The notes under the pieces: model-generated
Seen by the model: only the letters and a program-made list of their open reading frames with translations
Told to the model about the DNA's origin: nothing
Database searches by the model: none
DNA from: Micromonospora zingiberis
Lineage (GTDB): Bacteria > Actinomycetota > Actinomycetes > Mycobacteriales > Micromonosporaceae
DNA: 64,000 nt
Reading direction: 5' to 3'
Assembly: GCF_004331455.1 (NCBI RefSeq)
Contig: NZ_SJJR01000009.1
Location: 124,001-188,000 of the forward strand
Translations under genes and position numbers: made by a program
Shown: positions 47,883 through 56,133 of the stretch, piece after piece
Layout: each line of letters begins with the position of its first letter
Position numbering within the stretch: position 1 is the first letter of the stretch

Positions 47883-49052
47883 TCAGCCGCCGGAGTCGTC
47901 CAGTTCGGCGCCCTCGGGGACGGTGTCGTCGTCGCGGCTGGCCAGCCAGCCGTCGGGCAGGAAGACCTTGCCCGGGGAGTTGGTCCGACCACGCGGCTGG
48001 CCGAGCGTCTCGACCGGGAACAGCACGGTCGGGTCCAGCTTGCCGAGCAGGTCGTCGAGCTGGGCCAGGCTGTCGATCATGGCCAGGGCGCGGCGCAACT
48101 CGCTGCCGACGGGGAAGCCCTTGAGGTACCAGGCGACGTGCTTGCGGAAGTCGGTGCAGCCGTCCCGCTCACCCCGGGCCGGGTTGCGCGCCCCGACGCT
48201 GAACTGGTCGACCAGCAGTTCGGCGTGCCGGCGCATGGTCGTCGCCACCTCGCCGAGGCTGGGCAGTCGCCGCTCGGCGCGGCCGTCGAACGCGGCCTCC
48301 AGGTCGGCGAAGAGCCACGGCCGGCCCAGGCAGCCGCGCCCGATCACCACCCCGTCGACGCCGGTGTGCGCCACCATCCGCAGCGCGTCGTCGGCCTCCC
48401 AGATGTCGCCGTTGCCGAGTACCGGCACGTCGAGCGCCTGCTTGAGGGTGGCGATGGCGTCCCAGTCGGCGGTGCCCGAATAACGCTGCGCGGCCGTACG
48501 CCCGTGCAGGGCGACCGTGGCCACGCCGGCCTCCTGCGCGGCGAGCCCGGCTTCGACGTACGTCAGGTGGTCGTCGTCGATGCCCTTGCGCATCTTGACC
48601 GTGACCGGCACCCCGGCGGGTGACGCGGCGTCCACCGCGGCCTTCACCAGGCGGGCGAAGAGCCGGCGCCGCCACGGCAGCGCCGCGCCGCCGCCACGGC
48701 GGGTGACCTTCGGGACCGGGCAGCCGAAGTTGAGGTCGATATGGTCGGCGAGGTTCTTCTCGACCACGATCCGCACGGCGGCGGCGGTGGTCTCCGGGTC
48801 GGTGCCGTAGAGCTGGAGGCTGCGCGGGCTCTCGTCCGCCCCGAACGCGATCATCCGCAGCGTCTTCGGGTTCCGCTCGACCAGCGCGACCGTGGTGATC
48901 ATCTCGCAGACGTAGATGCCACCACCCTGCTCCCGACAGAGCTGCCGGAACCCGACGTTGGTGATGCCGGCCATCGGGGCGAGGACCACCGGCGGCCACA
49001 CCTGATGCCGCCCGATACTCAGCGGGCGCAGTACGGAAGCGGTCGTCGGCAC
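47883..49052 (-). CDS. dusB: tRNA-dihydrouridine synthase
   Basis: A 389-residue FMN enzyme reducing uridine to dihydrouridine in tRNA D-loops. It has PPVVLAPMAGITNVGFRQLCRE, the catalytic Cys111 in LNFGCPVPKVTRRGGGAAL, VKMRKGIDDDHLT, VALHGRTAAQRYSG, VLGNGDIWEADDAL and GRGCLGRPWLF. GTG start at 49052. A family-A repeat lies immediately upstream. Stand-alone gene. Confidence 0.95.
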   Translation of the reverse strand: MPTTASVLRPLSIGRHQVWPPVVLAPMAGITNVGFRQLCREQGGGIYVCEMITTVALVERNPKTLRMIAFGADESPRSLQLYGTDPETTAAAVRIVVEKNLADHIDLNFGCPVPKVTRRGGGAALPWRRRLFARLVKAAVDAASPAGVPVTVKMRKGIDDDHLTYVEAGLAAQEAGVATVALHGRTAAQRYSGTADWDAIATLKQALDVPVLGNGDIWEADDALRMVAHTGVDGVVIGRGCLGRPWLFADLEAAFDGRAERRLPSLGEVATTMRRHAELLVDQFSVGARNPARGERDGCTDFRKHVAWYLKGFPVGSELRRALAMIDSLAQLDDLLGKLDPTVLFPVETLGQPRGRTNSPGKVFLPDGWLASRDDDTVPEGAELDDSGG

Positions 49053-49062
49053 CGCCCAAGTG

Positions 49063-49117
49063 TAAGGAAGGGCCCCCTCCTAACGTCTCCTGCATAGGAA
49101 GGGCCCCTTGTTAACGC
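49063..49117. repeat. double GGGGCCC/TTAACG element (family A, copy 4)
   Basis: TAAGGAAGGGCCCCCTCCTAACG followed by TAGGAAGGGCCCCTTGTTAACG. Same two-part design as 36438-36490 with nearly the same linker (CTCCTGCA versus CCTGCGG). Located between the divergent dusB and AbiEi-like genes, so here it is in a promoter region, not at gene ends. Confidence 0.7.
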
Positions 49118-49231
49118 GACGCATAACACACCCACGCCGACGTTGGGGCGTCGTCCACAGCGGGCGCGGTCATCCACAGACGCGCTGGGCGGGTGGGACA
49201 GGCGCCAGCCACGGCGGTGATGCTGCGCGGC

Positions 49232-50191
49232 ATGCGTACCCATCCACCCGAGTTTTCCGAGTTGGCCGAACGGCAACAGCAGATCGTCAGTCGTACCCAG
49301 CTGCTGGCCAGCGGCTTCGACGACATGTACCTGTACCGGCAGACTCGGCGCGCCCTGTGGCAGCGGGTCCTGCCCGCGACGTACGCCCTGGTCACCGGCG
49401 TTTTGACCGATGAGCAACGGCGGATCTCGGCGGCGCTCTACGCCGGTGACCAGGCACAGCTCACCGGACTCGCCGCACTGACCTGGTACGGCTTCCGGCA
49501 GAGCCCGCGTACCGACGACGTACAGCTGATCGTGCCGCATCACGCGCGACGCAGGTCCGCGGGTTACGCGGTGATCTCGCGGGCTCTCGCCCTGGACGGT
49601 CGGGCCCGCGCCACGCCGCTCTACCCGGTGTGTTCACCGGCGCGAGCCGTGGTCGACGCCGCGCGCGACCTACGGCAGCTCCGCCCGGTGCGCGCGATCG
49701 TCGCCGAGGCGGTGCAACGGGGGTACGCCGATCTGACGTCTCTCGACGAGGAGATCAGGCGGGCCCGGCGCAGCCGGACGGCGCTGATCCGCAGGGCGTT
49801 CGCCGAGGTGGCGGCGGGCACCCGGTCCGCGCCCGAGGCGGAGCTGCGGGAGTGTCTGGCCGACAGCGACGTGCTGGCCGAGATCCACTGGAACCCTCGG
49901 CTGGTCGGGGCGGACGGCGCGGCGCTGCCGACTCCCGACGGCTATCTGGCCGACGCGGCGGTGGCGCTGGAGGTCGACTCGCAGGAGTACCACTTCCGCC
50001 CCGGGGACTGGACGCGCACGCTCGACCGGCACAACGAGCTGAGCCGGTACGGCATCCTGGTGCTGCACTTCACGCCGGCGCAGATCCGGCGCGAGCCGCG
50101 CCGGGTACGCCGGATCGTGGCGGAGGCGTACGAATCCCGACGTGGCTTCGGTGCCACCGCCCGGGTGCGGCTCGCACCGCCCCGGGTGTGA
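49232..50191 (+). CDS. AbiEi-like / DUF559-type protein
   Basis: A 319-residue protein with an N-terminal winged helix of the AbiEi antitoxin type (SELAERQQQIVSRTQLLASG, ALWQRVLPATYAL), a central region (AALYAGDQAQLTGLAAL, SPARAVVDAAR), and a nuclease-like C-terminus (DGYLADAAVALEVDSQEYHF with Asp and ExD pattern). It belongs to the same family as 29965. No toxin gene is next to it. Two TCCACAG repeats lie 55-80 bp upstream. Start MRTHPP at 49232 is chosen by homology of the N-terminus; ATG at 49220 is possible. Confidence 0.75.
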   Translation: MRTHPPEFSELAERQQQIVSRTQLLASGFDDMYLYRQTRRALWQRVLPATYALVTGVLTDEQRRISAALYAGDQAQLTGLAALTWYGFRQSPRTDDVQLIVPHHARRRSAGYAVISRALALDGRARATPLYPVCSPARAVVDAARDLRQLRPVRAIVAEAVQRGYADLTSLDEEIRRARRSRTALIRRAFAEVAAGTRSAPEAELRECLADSDVLAEIHWNPRLVGADGAALPTPDGYLADAAVALEVDSQEYHFRPGDWTRTLDRHNELSRYGILVLHFTPAQIRREPRRVRRIVAEAYESRRGFGATARVRLAPPRV

Positions 50192-50221
50192 GCGCGCCTT
50201 GGTCGCCTGCGGGCCCTTGGT

Positions 50222-50275
50222 GTTAAAAAGGGGCCCCTCCTCTACGCCAGGCGTTAAGAAGGGGCCCTTCCTTAC
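50222..50275. terminator. GGGGCCCC palindromic element between convergent genes (family A, copy 5)
   Basis: TTAAAAAGGGGCCCCTCCTC and GGCGTTAAGAAGGGGCCCTTCCTT are arranged around a CTACGCCAG loop. AAGGGGCCCCT is palindromic in itself. It lies between the stops of the AbiEi-like gene and glyS, 3 bp from the glyS stop, and could terminate both. Confidence 0.65.
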
Positions 50276-50278
50276 ACC

Positions 50279-51658
50279 TCAGCAGCCGGGGAGGTGGTCG
50301 ATCAGGTAGCGCTCGACCTGGTCCAGGGCGATCCGCTCCTGGGCCATGGTGTCCCGGTTGCGGATGGTCACGGCGTTGTCGTCCAGGGTGTCGAAGTCGA
50401 CGGTGACGCAGAACGGGGTGCCGATCTCGTCCTGGCGGCGGTACCGGCGGCCGATGGCCTGCGAGTCGTCGAACTCGACCACCCAGCGCTTGCGCAACTG
50501 CGCGGCGAGGTCCTTGGCCTTGGGCGAGAGCGCCTCGTTGCGCGACAGCGGCAGCACCGCCACCTTGACCGGGGCCAGTCGCGGGTCGAAGCGCATCACG
50601 GTGCGCTCCTCCATCTTGCCCTTGGCGTTCGGCGCCTGGTCCACGTCGTACGCCTCGAGCAGGAACGCCAGCACCGCCCGGGTCAGGCCGGCGGCGGGCT
50701 CGATCACGTACGGGATCCAGCGCTCGCTCTTGGTCTGGTCGAAGTACGACAGGTCGACCCCGGAGTGCTTGCTGTGCGTGGCGAGGTCGAAGTCGGTGCG
50801 GTTGGCGATCCCCTCCAACTCGGCGAACTCGGAGCCGCCGAACTGGAACCGGTACTCGATGTCGACGGTGCGCTTCGAGTAGTGCGAGAGCTTCTCCTTG
50901 GGGTGCTCGTAGAAGCGCATGTTGTCGGCGGAGAGGCCGAGGTCGACGTACCAGTTCCAGCGCTCGGAGAGCCAGTACTCGTGCCACTGCTCGTCGGTGC
51001 CGGGCTCGACGAAGAACTCCATCTCCATCTGCTCGAACTCGCGGGTGCGGAAGATGAAGTTGCCCGGGGTGATCTCGTTGCGGAACGACTTGCCGGTCTG
51101 GGCGATGCCGAACGGCGGCTTCTTGCGCGCCGCGTTGGCCACGTTGTTGTAGTTGACGAAGATGCCCTGAGCGGTCTCCGGGCGCAGGTAGTGCAGACCC
51201 TCGTCGCTCTCCACCGGGCCGAGGTAGGTCTTCATCAGGCCGTTGAACATCTTCGGCTCGGTGAAGGTGCCCTTGTTGCCGCAGTTCGGGCAGTTCAGCT
51301 CGGCCAGTGAGGTGAGCGGGCGGCCGTGCTTCTCCTCGTACGCCTCTTCCAGGTGGTCGGCGCGGAACCGCTTGTGGCAGGACTGGCACTCGGTCAGCGG
51401 GTCGACGAAGGCGTCCAGGTGGCCGGAGGCGGCCCAGACGTCCCGGGCCAGGATCACCGCGGAGTCCAGCCCGACCACGTCGTCACGCTGCTGGACCATG
51501 GTCTTCCACCACTGCCGGCGGACGTTCTCCTTGAGTTCCACGCCGAGCGGGCCGTAGTCCCACGCCGATCGGGTGCCTCCGTAGATCTCGCTGGAGGGAA
51601 AGACGAAGCCTCGGCGCTTGGCGAGGCTGACGATGGCGTCGATACGGTCGGCTGGCAT
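50279..51658 (-). CDS. glyS: glycine--tRNA ligase (alpha2 type)
   Basis: A 459-residue class II aminoacyl-tRNA synthetase. Motifs [34 protein letters not shown] and [12 protein letters not shown] (zinc-like cysteines), [39 protein letters not shown] and the C-terminal anticodon-binding domain ([21 protein letters not shown]) are all present. GGAGGAAAC precedes the ATG at 51658; the 22-residue upstream extension is not needed. Confidence 0.97.
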   Translation of the reverse strand: MPADRIDAIVSLAKRRGFVFPSSEIYGGTRSAWDYGPLGVELKENVRRQWWKTMVQQRDDVVGLDSAVILARDVWAASGHLDAFVDPLTECQSCHKRFRADHLEEAYEEKHGRPLTSLAELNCPNCGNKGTFTEPKMFNGLMKTYLGPVESDEGLHYLRPETAQGIFVNYNNVANAARKKPPFGIAQTGKSFRNEITPGNFIFRTREFEQMEMEFFVEPGTDEQWHEYWLSERWNWYVDLGLSADNMRFYEHPKEKLSHYSKRTVDIEYRFQFGGSEFAELEGIANRTDFDLATHSKHSGVDLSYFDQTKSERWIPYVIEPAAGLTRAVLAFLLEAYDVDQAPNAKGKMEERTVMRFDPRLAPVKVAVLPLSRNEALSPKAKDLAAQLRKRWVVEFDDSQAIGRRYRRQDEIGTPFCVTVDFDTLDDNAVTIRNRDTMAQERIALDQVERYLIDHLPGC

Positions 51659-51771
51659 GTTTCCTCCTACGCCGACTGGCGGTCGGCGGGGACGCGGTGG
51701 GATGGCCGGAACAGTTCGGCACAACGGTACGACTGGTGTCGTCCCGAACCCAGCACATTACCTGCGGCCGG

Positions 51772-52362
51772 TCAGTTGACTCCGCAGACCTCCATGCCAC
51801 CGGTCTGCTGATCCTGGGCCAGCACGACCTGCTGTCGCTCCTGGCCACCGCCGGCGAAGGTGACGTCCACCGGCACGGTCAACGTGTTGGTGTCCACGTC
51901 GCCGACCCGGTAGGAGACGATCTGCGGCTCGGCGGCGGCCCGGCGTTCGAACTCCTGCCGGGACTCGCGCCGCTTGGCGTCGTCGCAGAGCTGGTCGTAC
52001 GCCTGGCCGTACTCGCCGTCGGCCAGCGCCCGGTAGTAGTCACCGGAGACCGTACGGCCCTGCTCGTCGATCGCCTGCACCCCGCTGACCAGCAGGCCGA
52101 CCACGGCGGTGCCGCCACCACCACAGCAGATCAGCAGCGCCAACGCCCCGGCGCCGAGACCGAGCCAGAGCCGGGATCGGCCCCCTTCGGTCGGCGGGGC
52201 CGCGAACGGCGGCGCGACGCCGGGCCCGGTCGGCGGTACCGGCACACCTGGCTCGATCCCACCGGGCGGCGGCACGACACCGGGTTCGCCGGGCGGCTGA
52301 GGTCCCTGTTGGCCGGGCAGCGAGGGGTGGGGCGGTGGGGCTGCCGGTCCAGGATCGGTCAT
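51772..52362 (-). CDS. proline-rich single-span membrane protein
   Basis: A 196-residue protein. MTDPGPAAPPPHPSLPGQQG begins a Pro/Gly-rich cytoplasmic tail of about 65 residues, followed by one TM helix (LWLGLGAGALALLICCGGGG) and an extracytoplasmic DUF4878-like domain (DYYRALADGEYGQAYDQLCDDAKRRES, VPVDVTFAGGGQERQQVVL). The design is common in actinobacteria; function unknown. It follows the monooxygenase-like gene by 25 bp. Confidence 0.8.
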   Translation of the reverse strand: MTDPGPAAPPPHPSLPGQQGPQPPGEPGVVPPPGGIEPGVPVPPTGPGVAPPFAAPPTEGGRSRLWLGLGAGALALLICCGGGGTAVVGLLVSGVQAIDEQGRTVSGDYYRALADGEYGQAYDQLCDDAKRRESRQEFERRAAAEPQIVSYRVGDVDTNTLTVPVDVTFAGGGQERQQVVLAQDQQTGGMEVCGVN

Positions 52363-52387
52363 AGGGGCCAGCGTAGTGCCCGACGGC

Positions 52388-52729
52388 TCAGCGGTAAGGA
52401 CCCGCAGCCCGATCGCTGGCGACCACCACCACGTCCCCACCGGGCGCGGCACTGGCCAACGCCTCGTACGCGGACGGCTCGTCGATGCTCTCCGCGAGCA
52501 GCGGTATCGCGGTCACCTTGACATCGAAGCCGCCGAGCGCCCGCCGGTAGGTGCCGACCGACTCCCACTCGGTGACCAGGCACCAGTGCCGTGGGTCGTC
52601 CAGCGCCCGGACCAGCTGTCCGCGCAGGTAACCGGGGCGGGCAGCGAGCGCCGCCAGGGCGGCGTGCGCCCGGGCGGCGAAGTCCTGCGCGCCGTCGTCG
52701 TCGACCACGAACCGGTTGGTCACGAGCAC
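52388..52729 (-). CDS. antibiotic biosynthesis monooxygenase-like (ABM) protein
   Basis: A 113-residue dimeric alpha/beta-barrel protein: LVTNRFVVDDDGAQDFAARAHAALAALAARPGYLRGQLVRALDDPRHWCLVTEWESVGTYRRAL. ABM proteins are cofactor-free oxygenases or heme-related, with no antibiotic pathway nearby. The GTG at 52729 has AGGAGGAG 6 nt upstream. Its start is only 29 bp from the divergent membrane protein start. Confidence 0.9.
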   Translation of the reverse strand: MLVTNRFVVDDDGAQDFAARAHAALAALAARPGYLRGQLVRALDDPRHWCLVTEWESVGTYRRALGGFDVKVTAIPLLAESIDEPSAYEALASAAPGGDVVVVASDRAAGPYR

Positions 52730-52758
52730 CGGGCACTCCTCCTCGTAGAGTTTGTGGA

Positions 52759-53016
52759 ATGCAGCGTACGCAGCGCGGGATCGTCGGGCGGCTGGCCCGG
52801 GCCAACCCGACGACGGTGTTCCTGGTCACCCTGCTCCTGGTGCTGGTCGCGTTCTTCACCCCGGGGGTGCTGGGCGGGCTGCTCACCCTGCTGCTCGCCG
52901 GGGCGGTGGCCGCCCTGTTGGTGACGACCTGGCCGGTGCAGACGCCACCGACCCGGGCGATCCGGCTGCTGGCGTTGACCCTGCTGGTCACCGCCGGCCT
53001 GGTGAAGCTGCTGTGA
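52759..53016 (+). CDS. small two-span membrane protein
   Basis: An 85-residue protein, MQRTQRGIVGRLARANPTTV then two hydrophobic spans (FLVTLLLVLVAFFTPGV with GGLLTLLLAGAVAALLV) and a third weaker one near the C-terminus. Resembles actinobacterial DUF6703-type proteins of unknown role. TAGAGT at 52746-52751 is 7 nt from the ATG, suggesting a leaderless transcript. The zinc operon begins 69 bp downstream. Confidence 0.75.
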   Translation: MQRTQRGIVGRLARANPTTVFLVTLLLVLVAFFTPGVLGGLLTLLLAGAVAALLVTTWPVQTPPTRAIRLLALTLLVTAGLVKLL

Positions 53017-53049
53017 CAGCCCCGCCCGGACATGCAACCATGCGTTTTT

Positions 53050-53062
53050 GACAATCATTGTC
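53050..53062 (+). promoter_or_regulatory. Zur-box palindrome upstream of the zinc importer
   Basis: GACAATCATTGTC is a perfect palindrome about a central C, within TTTTTGACAATCATTGTCGTTG, close to the actinobacterial Zur consensus TGAAAATCATTTTCA. It overlaps a TTGACA -35 hexamer and ends 22 bp before the receptor start. Together with the downstream Zur gene it indicates zinc repression. Confidence 0.8.
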
Positions 53063-53084
53063 GTTGTCGCGGAGAGTCGGTGAC

Positions 53085-54044
53085 ATGACCTTCCGCACCG
53101 CCCCACGCGCCCTGGCCACCGCCACGGCCGCGATGCTCGCCCTGGCCGGCGCCGCCGGCTGCGCCACCGACGACGCCGCCGGCAACGACCCGGAGCGGGT
53201 CGACGTGGTGGCCGGCTTCTACCCCCTGCAGTTCCTGGCCGAGCGGATCGGCGGGGACGCCGTGGCGGTGACCAACCTGGCCCGGCCGGGTGCCGAGCCA
53301 CACGACCTGGAGCTGAACCCACGCCAGGTCGGCCAGATCGTCGACGCGGAGCTGATCGTCTACCTGCACGGATTCCAGCCCGCCGTGGACGCGGCGATCG
53401 AGCAGAACGGCGGTGACCGGGCCTTCGACGTGGCCGCCGTGCAGCCGCTGCTGGACGCCACCGCCGGTGGCCACGACCACGACCACGGTGCCGAGGACGA
53501 CCACGCCGAGGAGGAGTCGGACGGCGCGAAGGATCCGCACGTCTGGCTCGACCCGACCCGACTGGCCACCATCGGCGACAAGCTGGCCGAGCGGCTCGCC
53601 GCCGCCGACCCGGACCGCGCCAGCGAGTACCCGCAGCGGGCCGCCGCGCTCCGGGCCGAGCTGGAGCGGCTCGACACCGAGTTCACCGAAGGGCTGAAGA
53701 CCTGCCAGCGCCGGGAGATCGTGGTCAGCCACACCGCGTTCGGTTACCTGGCGCAGCGCTACCAGCTGGAACAGATCGGCATCACCGGCCTCTCCCCGGA
53801 GGACGAGCCGTCGCCCCAGCGGCTGGCCACGGTCACCGAGGAGGCGCGCGAGCACGGCGCCACCACGATCTTCTTCGAGACCCTGGTGAGCCCGAAGGTC
53901 GCCGAGACGATCGCCCGGGAGGTGGGCGCACAGACCGCCGTGCTCGATCCACTCGAGGGACTGTCCGCCGACAACGGTGGGGACTACCTTTCGGTGATGC
54001 GTACCAACCTGCAGACCCTGCGGACGGCGTTGAGCTGCTCGTGA
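53085..54044 (+). CDS. zinc ABC transporter substrate-binding lipoprotein (ZnuA-like)
   Basis: A 319-residue cluster A-I receptor. Signal peptide and lipobox (ALAGAAGC), metal-site His in GAEPHDLELNPRQ, a His/Asp/Glu-rich loop HDHDHGAEDDHAEEE typical of zinc, DPHVWLDP, VVSHTAFGYLAQRY and LEGLSADNGGDYLSVM. The ATG at 53085 has GGAGAG upstream. It delivers zinc to the ATPase/permease pair with which it is translationally coupled. Confidence 0.95.
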   Translation: MTFRTAPRALATATAAMLALAGAAGCATDDAAGNDPERVDVVAGFYPLQFLAERIGGDAVAVTNLARPGAEPHDLELNPRQVGQIVDAELIVYLHGFQPAVDAAIEQNGGDRAFDVAAVQPLLDATAGGHDHDHGAEDDHAEEESDGAKDPHVWLDPTRLATIGDKLAERLAAADPDRASEYPQRAAALRAELERLDTEFTEGLKTCQRREIVVSHTAFGYLAQRYQLEQIGITGLSPEDEPSPQRLATVTEEAREHGATTIFFETLVSPKVAETIAREVGAQTAVLDPLEGLSADNGGDYLSVMRTNLQTLRTALSCS

Positions 54045-54805
54045 CACCTGACGTCATCACCGTCACGCACGGGGTGGTCGGCTACGACGGCCGCCCCGTG
54101 CTGCGTGACGTCTCGCTGACCGTGACCACCGGCGAGGTGGTCGCGCTCCTCGGCGCCAACGGCTCCGGCAAGTCGACGCTGATCCGCGCCGTGCTCGGCC
54201 TGGTCCCGCTCACCGCCGGCACCGTCACCCTCTTCGGCCAGCCGGCGCGCCGGTTCCGCCAGTGGCACCGCATCGGGTACGTCCCGCAGCGCCTCGGTGC
54301 GGGCAGCGGCGTACCGGCGACGGTGGCCGAGGTGGTCGCCTCCGGGCGGCTGGCCCGCCGGGGCGTGCTGCGCCCGCCGGGGCGCGCCGACCGGGCCGCC
54401 GTCGCCGAGGCGTTGCACGCCGTCGGCCTGGCCGACCGGGCCAACGACCCGGTGGCCACCCTCTCCGGCGGGCAGCAGCAGCGCACCCTGATCGCCCGCG
54501 CGCTGGCCGGCCAGCCCGAACTGCTGGTGCTGGACGAGCCGACGGCCGGGGTGGACGCCGCCAGCCAGGAGGCGTTCGCCGGGGCACTGCGTGCCTTCGC
54601 CGACGGTGGCGGCACCGTACTGCTCGTCGCCCACGAACTGGGTCCGCTACGGCCGCTGATCAGCCGCGCGGTCGTCGTACACCAGGGGGTCATCGCGCAC
54701 GACGGCGCGGTGCCGGACCCGGCCGGGCACCACGCGGCGCCGGACCACGACCACGTGCACCCGCACGGTCCCGAGGAGCCCGCCGGGCTGTGGAGCACAA
54801 GGTGA
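54041..54805 (+). CDS. zinc ABC transporter ATP-binding protein (ZnuC-like)
   Basis: A 254-residue ATPase: Walker A GANGSGKSTL, Q-loop YVPQRL, signature LSGGQQQRTLIARAL, Walker B LLVLDEPTAGVD, and the H-loop in VLLVAHEL. The C-terminal tail HHAAPDHDHVHPHG is His-rich and may bind zinc. GTGA overlap with znuA and with the permease gene. Confidence 0.95.
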   Translation: MTPDVITVTHGVVGYDGRPVLRDVSLTVTTGEVVALLGANGSGKSTLIRAVLGLVPLTAGTVTLFGQPARRFRQWHRIGYVPQRLGAGSGVPATVAEVVASGRLARRGVLRPPGRADRAAVAEALHAVGLADRANDPVATLSGGQQQRTLIARALAGQPELLVLDEPTAGVDAASQEAFAGALRAFADGGGTVLLVAHELGPLRPLISRAVVVHQGVIAHDGAVPDPAGHHAAPDHDHVHPHGPEEPAGLWSTR

Positions 54806-55671
54806 GTCTCTTCCAGTACGAGTACATGCAGCACGCCCTGCTCAGCGCGCTGATCATCGGCCTGGCCGCGCCGGCGCTCGGCATCTACCTGGTGCAGCGG
54901 CGGCTCGCGCTGATCGGCGACGGCATCGGGCACGTGGCGCTGACCGGCGTCGGCGCCGGCCTGCTCTTCGGCACCTCGCCAGTGATCATGGCGGTGATCG
55001 CGGCCGTCGTCGGGGCGGTCGCCATCGAGCTGATCCGCGAGCGCGGCCGTACCTCCGGCGACCTGGCGCTGGCCCTGCTCTTCTACGGCGGCATCGCCGG
55101 CGGCGTGGTCCTGGTGGGCCTCTCCGACAGCACCAGCGCGAACCTCAACGCGTACCTGTTCGGGGCGCTCACCACGACCCACCGGGAAGACCTGATCACC
55201 ATCGCGGTGCTCGGGGCGGCGGTGCTGATCGCGATGATCGGGCTGCGGCCCGCACTCTTCGCGGTCTGCCACGACGAGGAGTACGCCCGGGTCTCCGGCC
55301 TGCCGGTTCGTGCCCTCAACCTGCTGCTTGCGGTCACCACCGCGGTCACCGTGACGATCGCCATGCGGGCGGTCGGCGTACTGCTGATCAGCGCGTTGAT
55401 GGTCGTGCCGGTGGCCACCGCCCAGCAGGTCACCCGGGGCTTCCGCGCCACCATGGCGGCGGCGATGGCGCTCGGACTGTTCGCGGCCGGCGCCGGCATC
55501 TGGATGGCGGCGGTCGCCGACACCGCACCCGGCGCCTCCGTGGTGGTGCTCGCGATCGGCTCGTTCGTCGCGGTCACCCTGCTCGTGGCCGGCTGGCGCC
55601 GGATCCGCCGGACGCGGCCCGCGCCGGCACCCGCGCCCGAACCGCACGAGGTGGTGCTCGGCGGATCCTGA
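54802..55671 (+). CDS. zinc ABC transporter permease (ZnuB-like)
   Basis: A 289-residue membrane protein with about eight spans: YMQHALLSALIIGLAAPALGIYLVQRRLALIGDGIGHVALTGVG, VAIELIRERGRTSGDLALALLFYGG, and LLISALMVVPVATAQQVTRGF, characteristic of the ABC-3 metal permeases. Joined to the ATPase gene by a GTGA overlap. Confidence 0.95.
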   Translation: MSLFQYEYMQHALLSALIIGLAAPALGIYLVQRRLALIGDGIGHVALTGVGAGLLFGTSPVIMAVIAAVVGAVAIELIRERGRTSGDLALALLFYGGIAGGVVLVGLSDSTSANLNAYLFGALTTTHREDLITIAVLGAAVLIAMIGLRPALFAVCHDEEYARVSGLPVRALNLLLAVTTAVTVTIAMRAVGVLLISALMVVPVATAQQVTRGFRATMAAAMALGLFAAGAGIWMAAVADTAPGASVVVLAIGSFVAVTLLVAGWRRIRRTRPAPAPAPEPHEVVLGGS

Positions 55672-55708
55672 TCACGCGCCCGCTGTGGAAATTGGTTACC
55701 GTTGCAGG

Positions 55709-56008
55709 GTGACCAGCGGATCAGGCTATGACGCGTACGAGGGTGCCAGCGAGCTTCTGCGTGCCCTCTCCGCGCCGATCCGGCTGGCCATCGTCAGTGA
55801 ACTGGCTGGCGGCGAACGCTGTGTACACGAGTTGGTCGACAAGCTCGGCGTCGCCCAGCCGCTGGTGTCCCAGCATCTACGGGTGCTGCGCGGCGCCGGC
55901 GTGGTACGCGGGTCCCGGCGCGGCCGGGAGATCGCGTACGCCCTGGTCGACGAGCATGTCGCGCACATCGTGGCCGACGCGGTCAGCCACGCCGGGGAGG
56001 GATCATGA
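55709..56008 (+). CDS. ArsR/SmtB-family metal-sensing regulator
   Basis: A 99-residue winged-helix repressor: LLRALSAPIRLAIVSELAGGERCVHELVDKLGVAQPLVSQHLRVLRGAGVVRGSR. The C-terminal helix DEHVAHIVADAVSH has the Asp/His...His pattern of the alpha-5 zinc site of SmtB-type sensors. The GTG start at 55709 follows TTACCGTTGCAGG with no clear RBS, so the mRNA may be leaderless. Coupled through the 42-codon ORF to Zur. It probably senses excess zinc. Confidence 0.92.
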   Translation: MTSGSGYDAYEGASELLRALSAPIRLAIVSELAGGERCVHELVDKLGVAQPLVSQHLRVLRGAGVVRGSRRGREIAYALVDEHVAHIVADAVSHAGEGS

Positions 56009-56133
56009 GCGAGCGAATCGGCGCGGTGCTGGCACACGGCGGCGCGGTGGTGGCGTACGGCGGCGCGGTGGTGGCGTACGGCGGCGCGGTGCTGGCACAC
56101 GGCGGCGCGCGGCGAGACGGGGTGCCGGCATGA
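56005..56133 (+). CDS. 42-residue bridge ORF with four heptad repeats, between ArsR and Zur
   Basis: ATG at 56005 overlaps the ArsR stop (ATGA) and its TGA (56131-56133) overlaps the Zur start (ATGA at 56130). GGGGAGGGATC precedes the ATG, an excellent ribosome-binding site. The peptide opens MSERIGAV and contains four 7-residue repeats in the order AVLAHGG, AVVAYGG, AVVAYGG, AVLAHGG; it ends RRDGVPA. It is too short for most gene finders. His residues in the first and last repeats could bind metal, which would suit the zinc locus. Alternatively it is only a repeat-derived linker that keeps Zur translation coupled. Confidence 0.6.
   Translation: MSERIGAVLAHGGAVVAYGGAVVAYGGAVLAHGGARRDGVPA

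Noticed and set aside
49152..49179. DnaA-box cluster suggesting a replication origin
   Set aside because: Only two imperfect boxes, no AT-rich unwinding element and no dnaA/dnaN genes; better treated as a motif upstream of the AbiEi-like gene.
29965..49232. AbiEi-type toxin-antitoxin systems
   Set aside because: Both AbiEi-like genes lack an adjacent nucleotidyltransferase (AbiEii) toxin gene, so a toxin-antitoxin pair is not supported.
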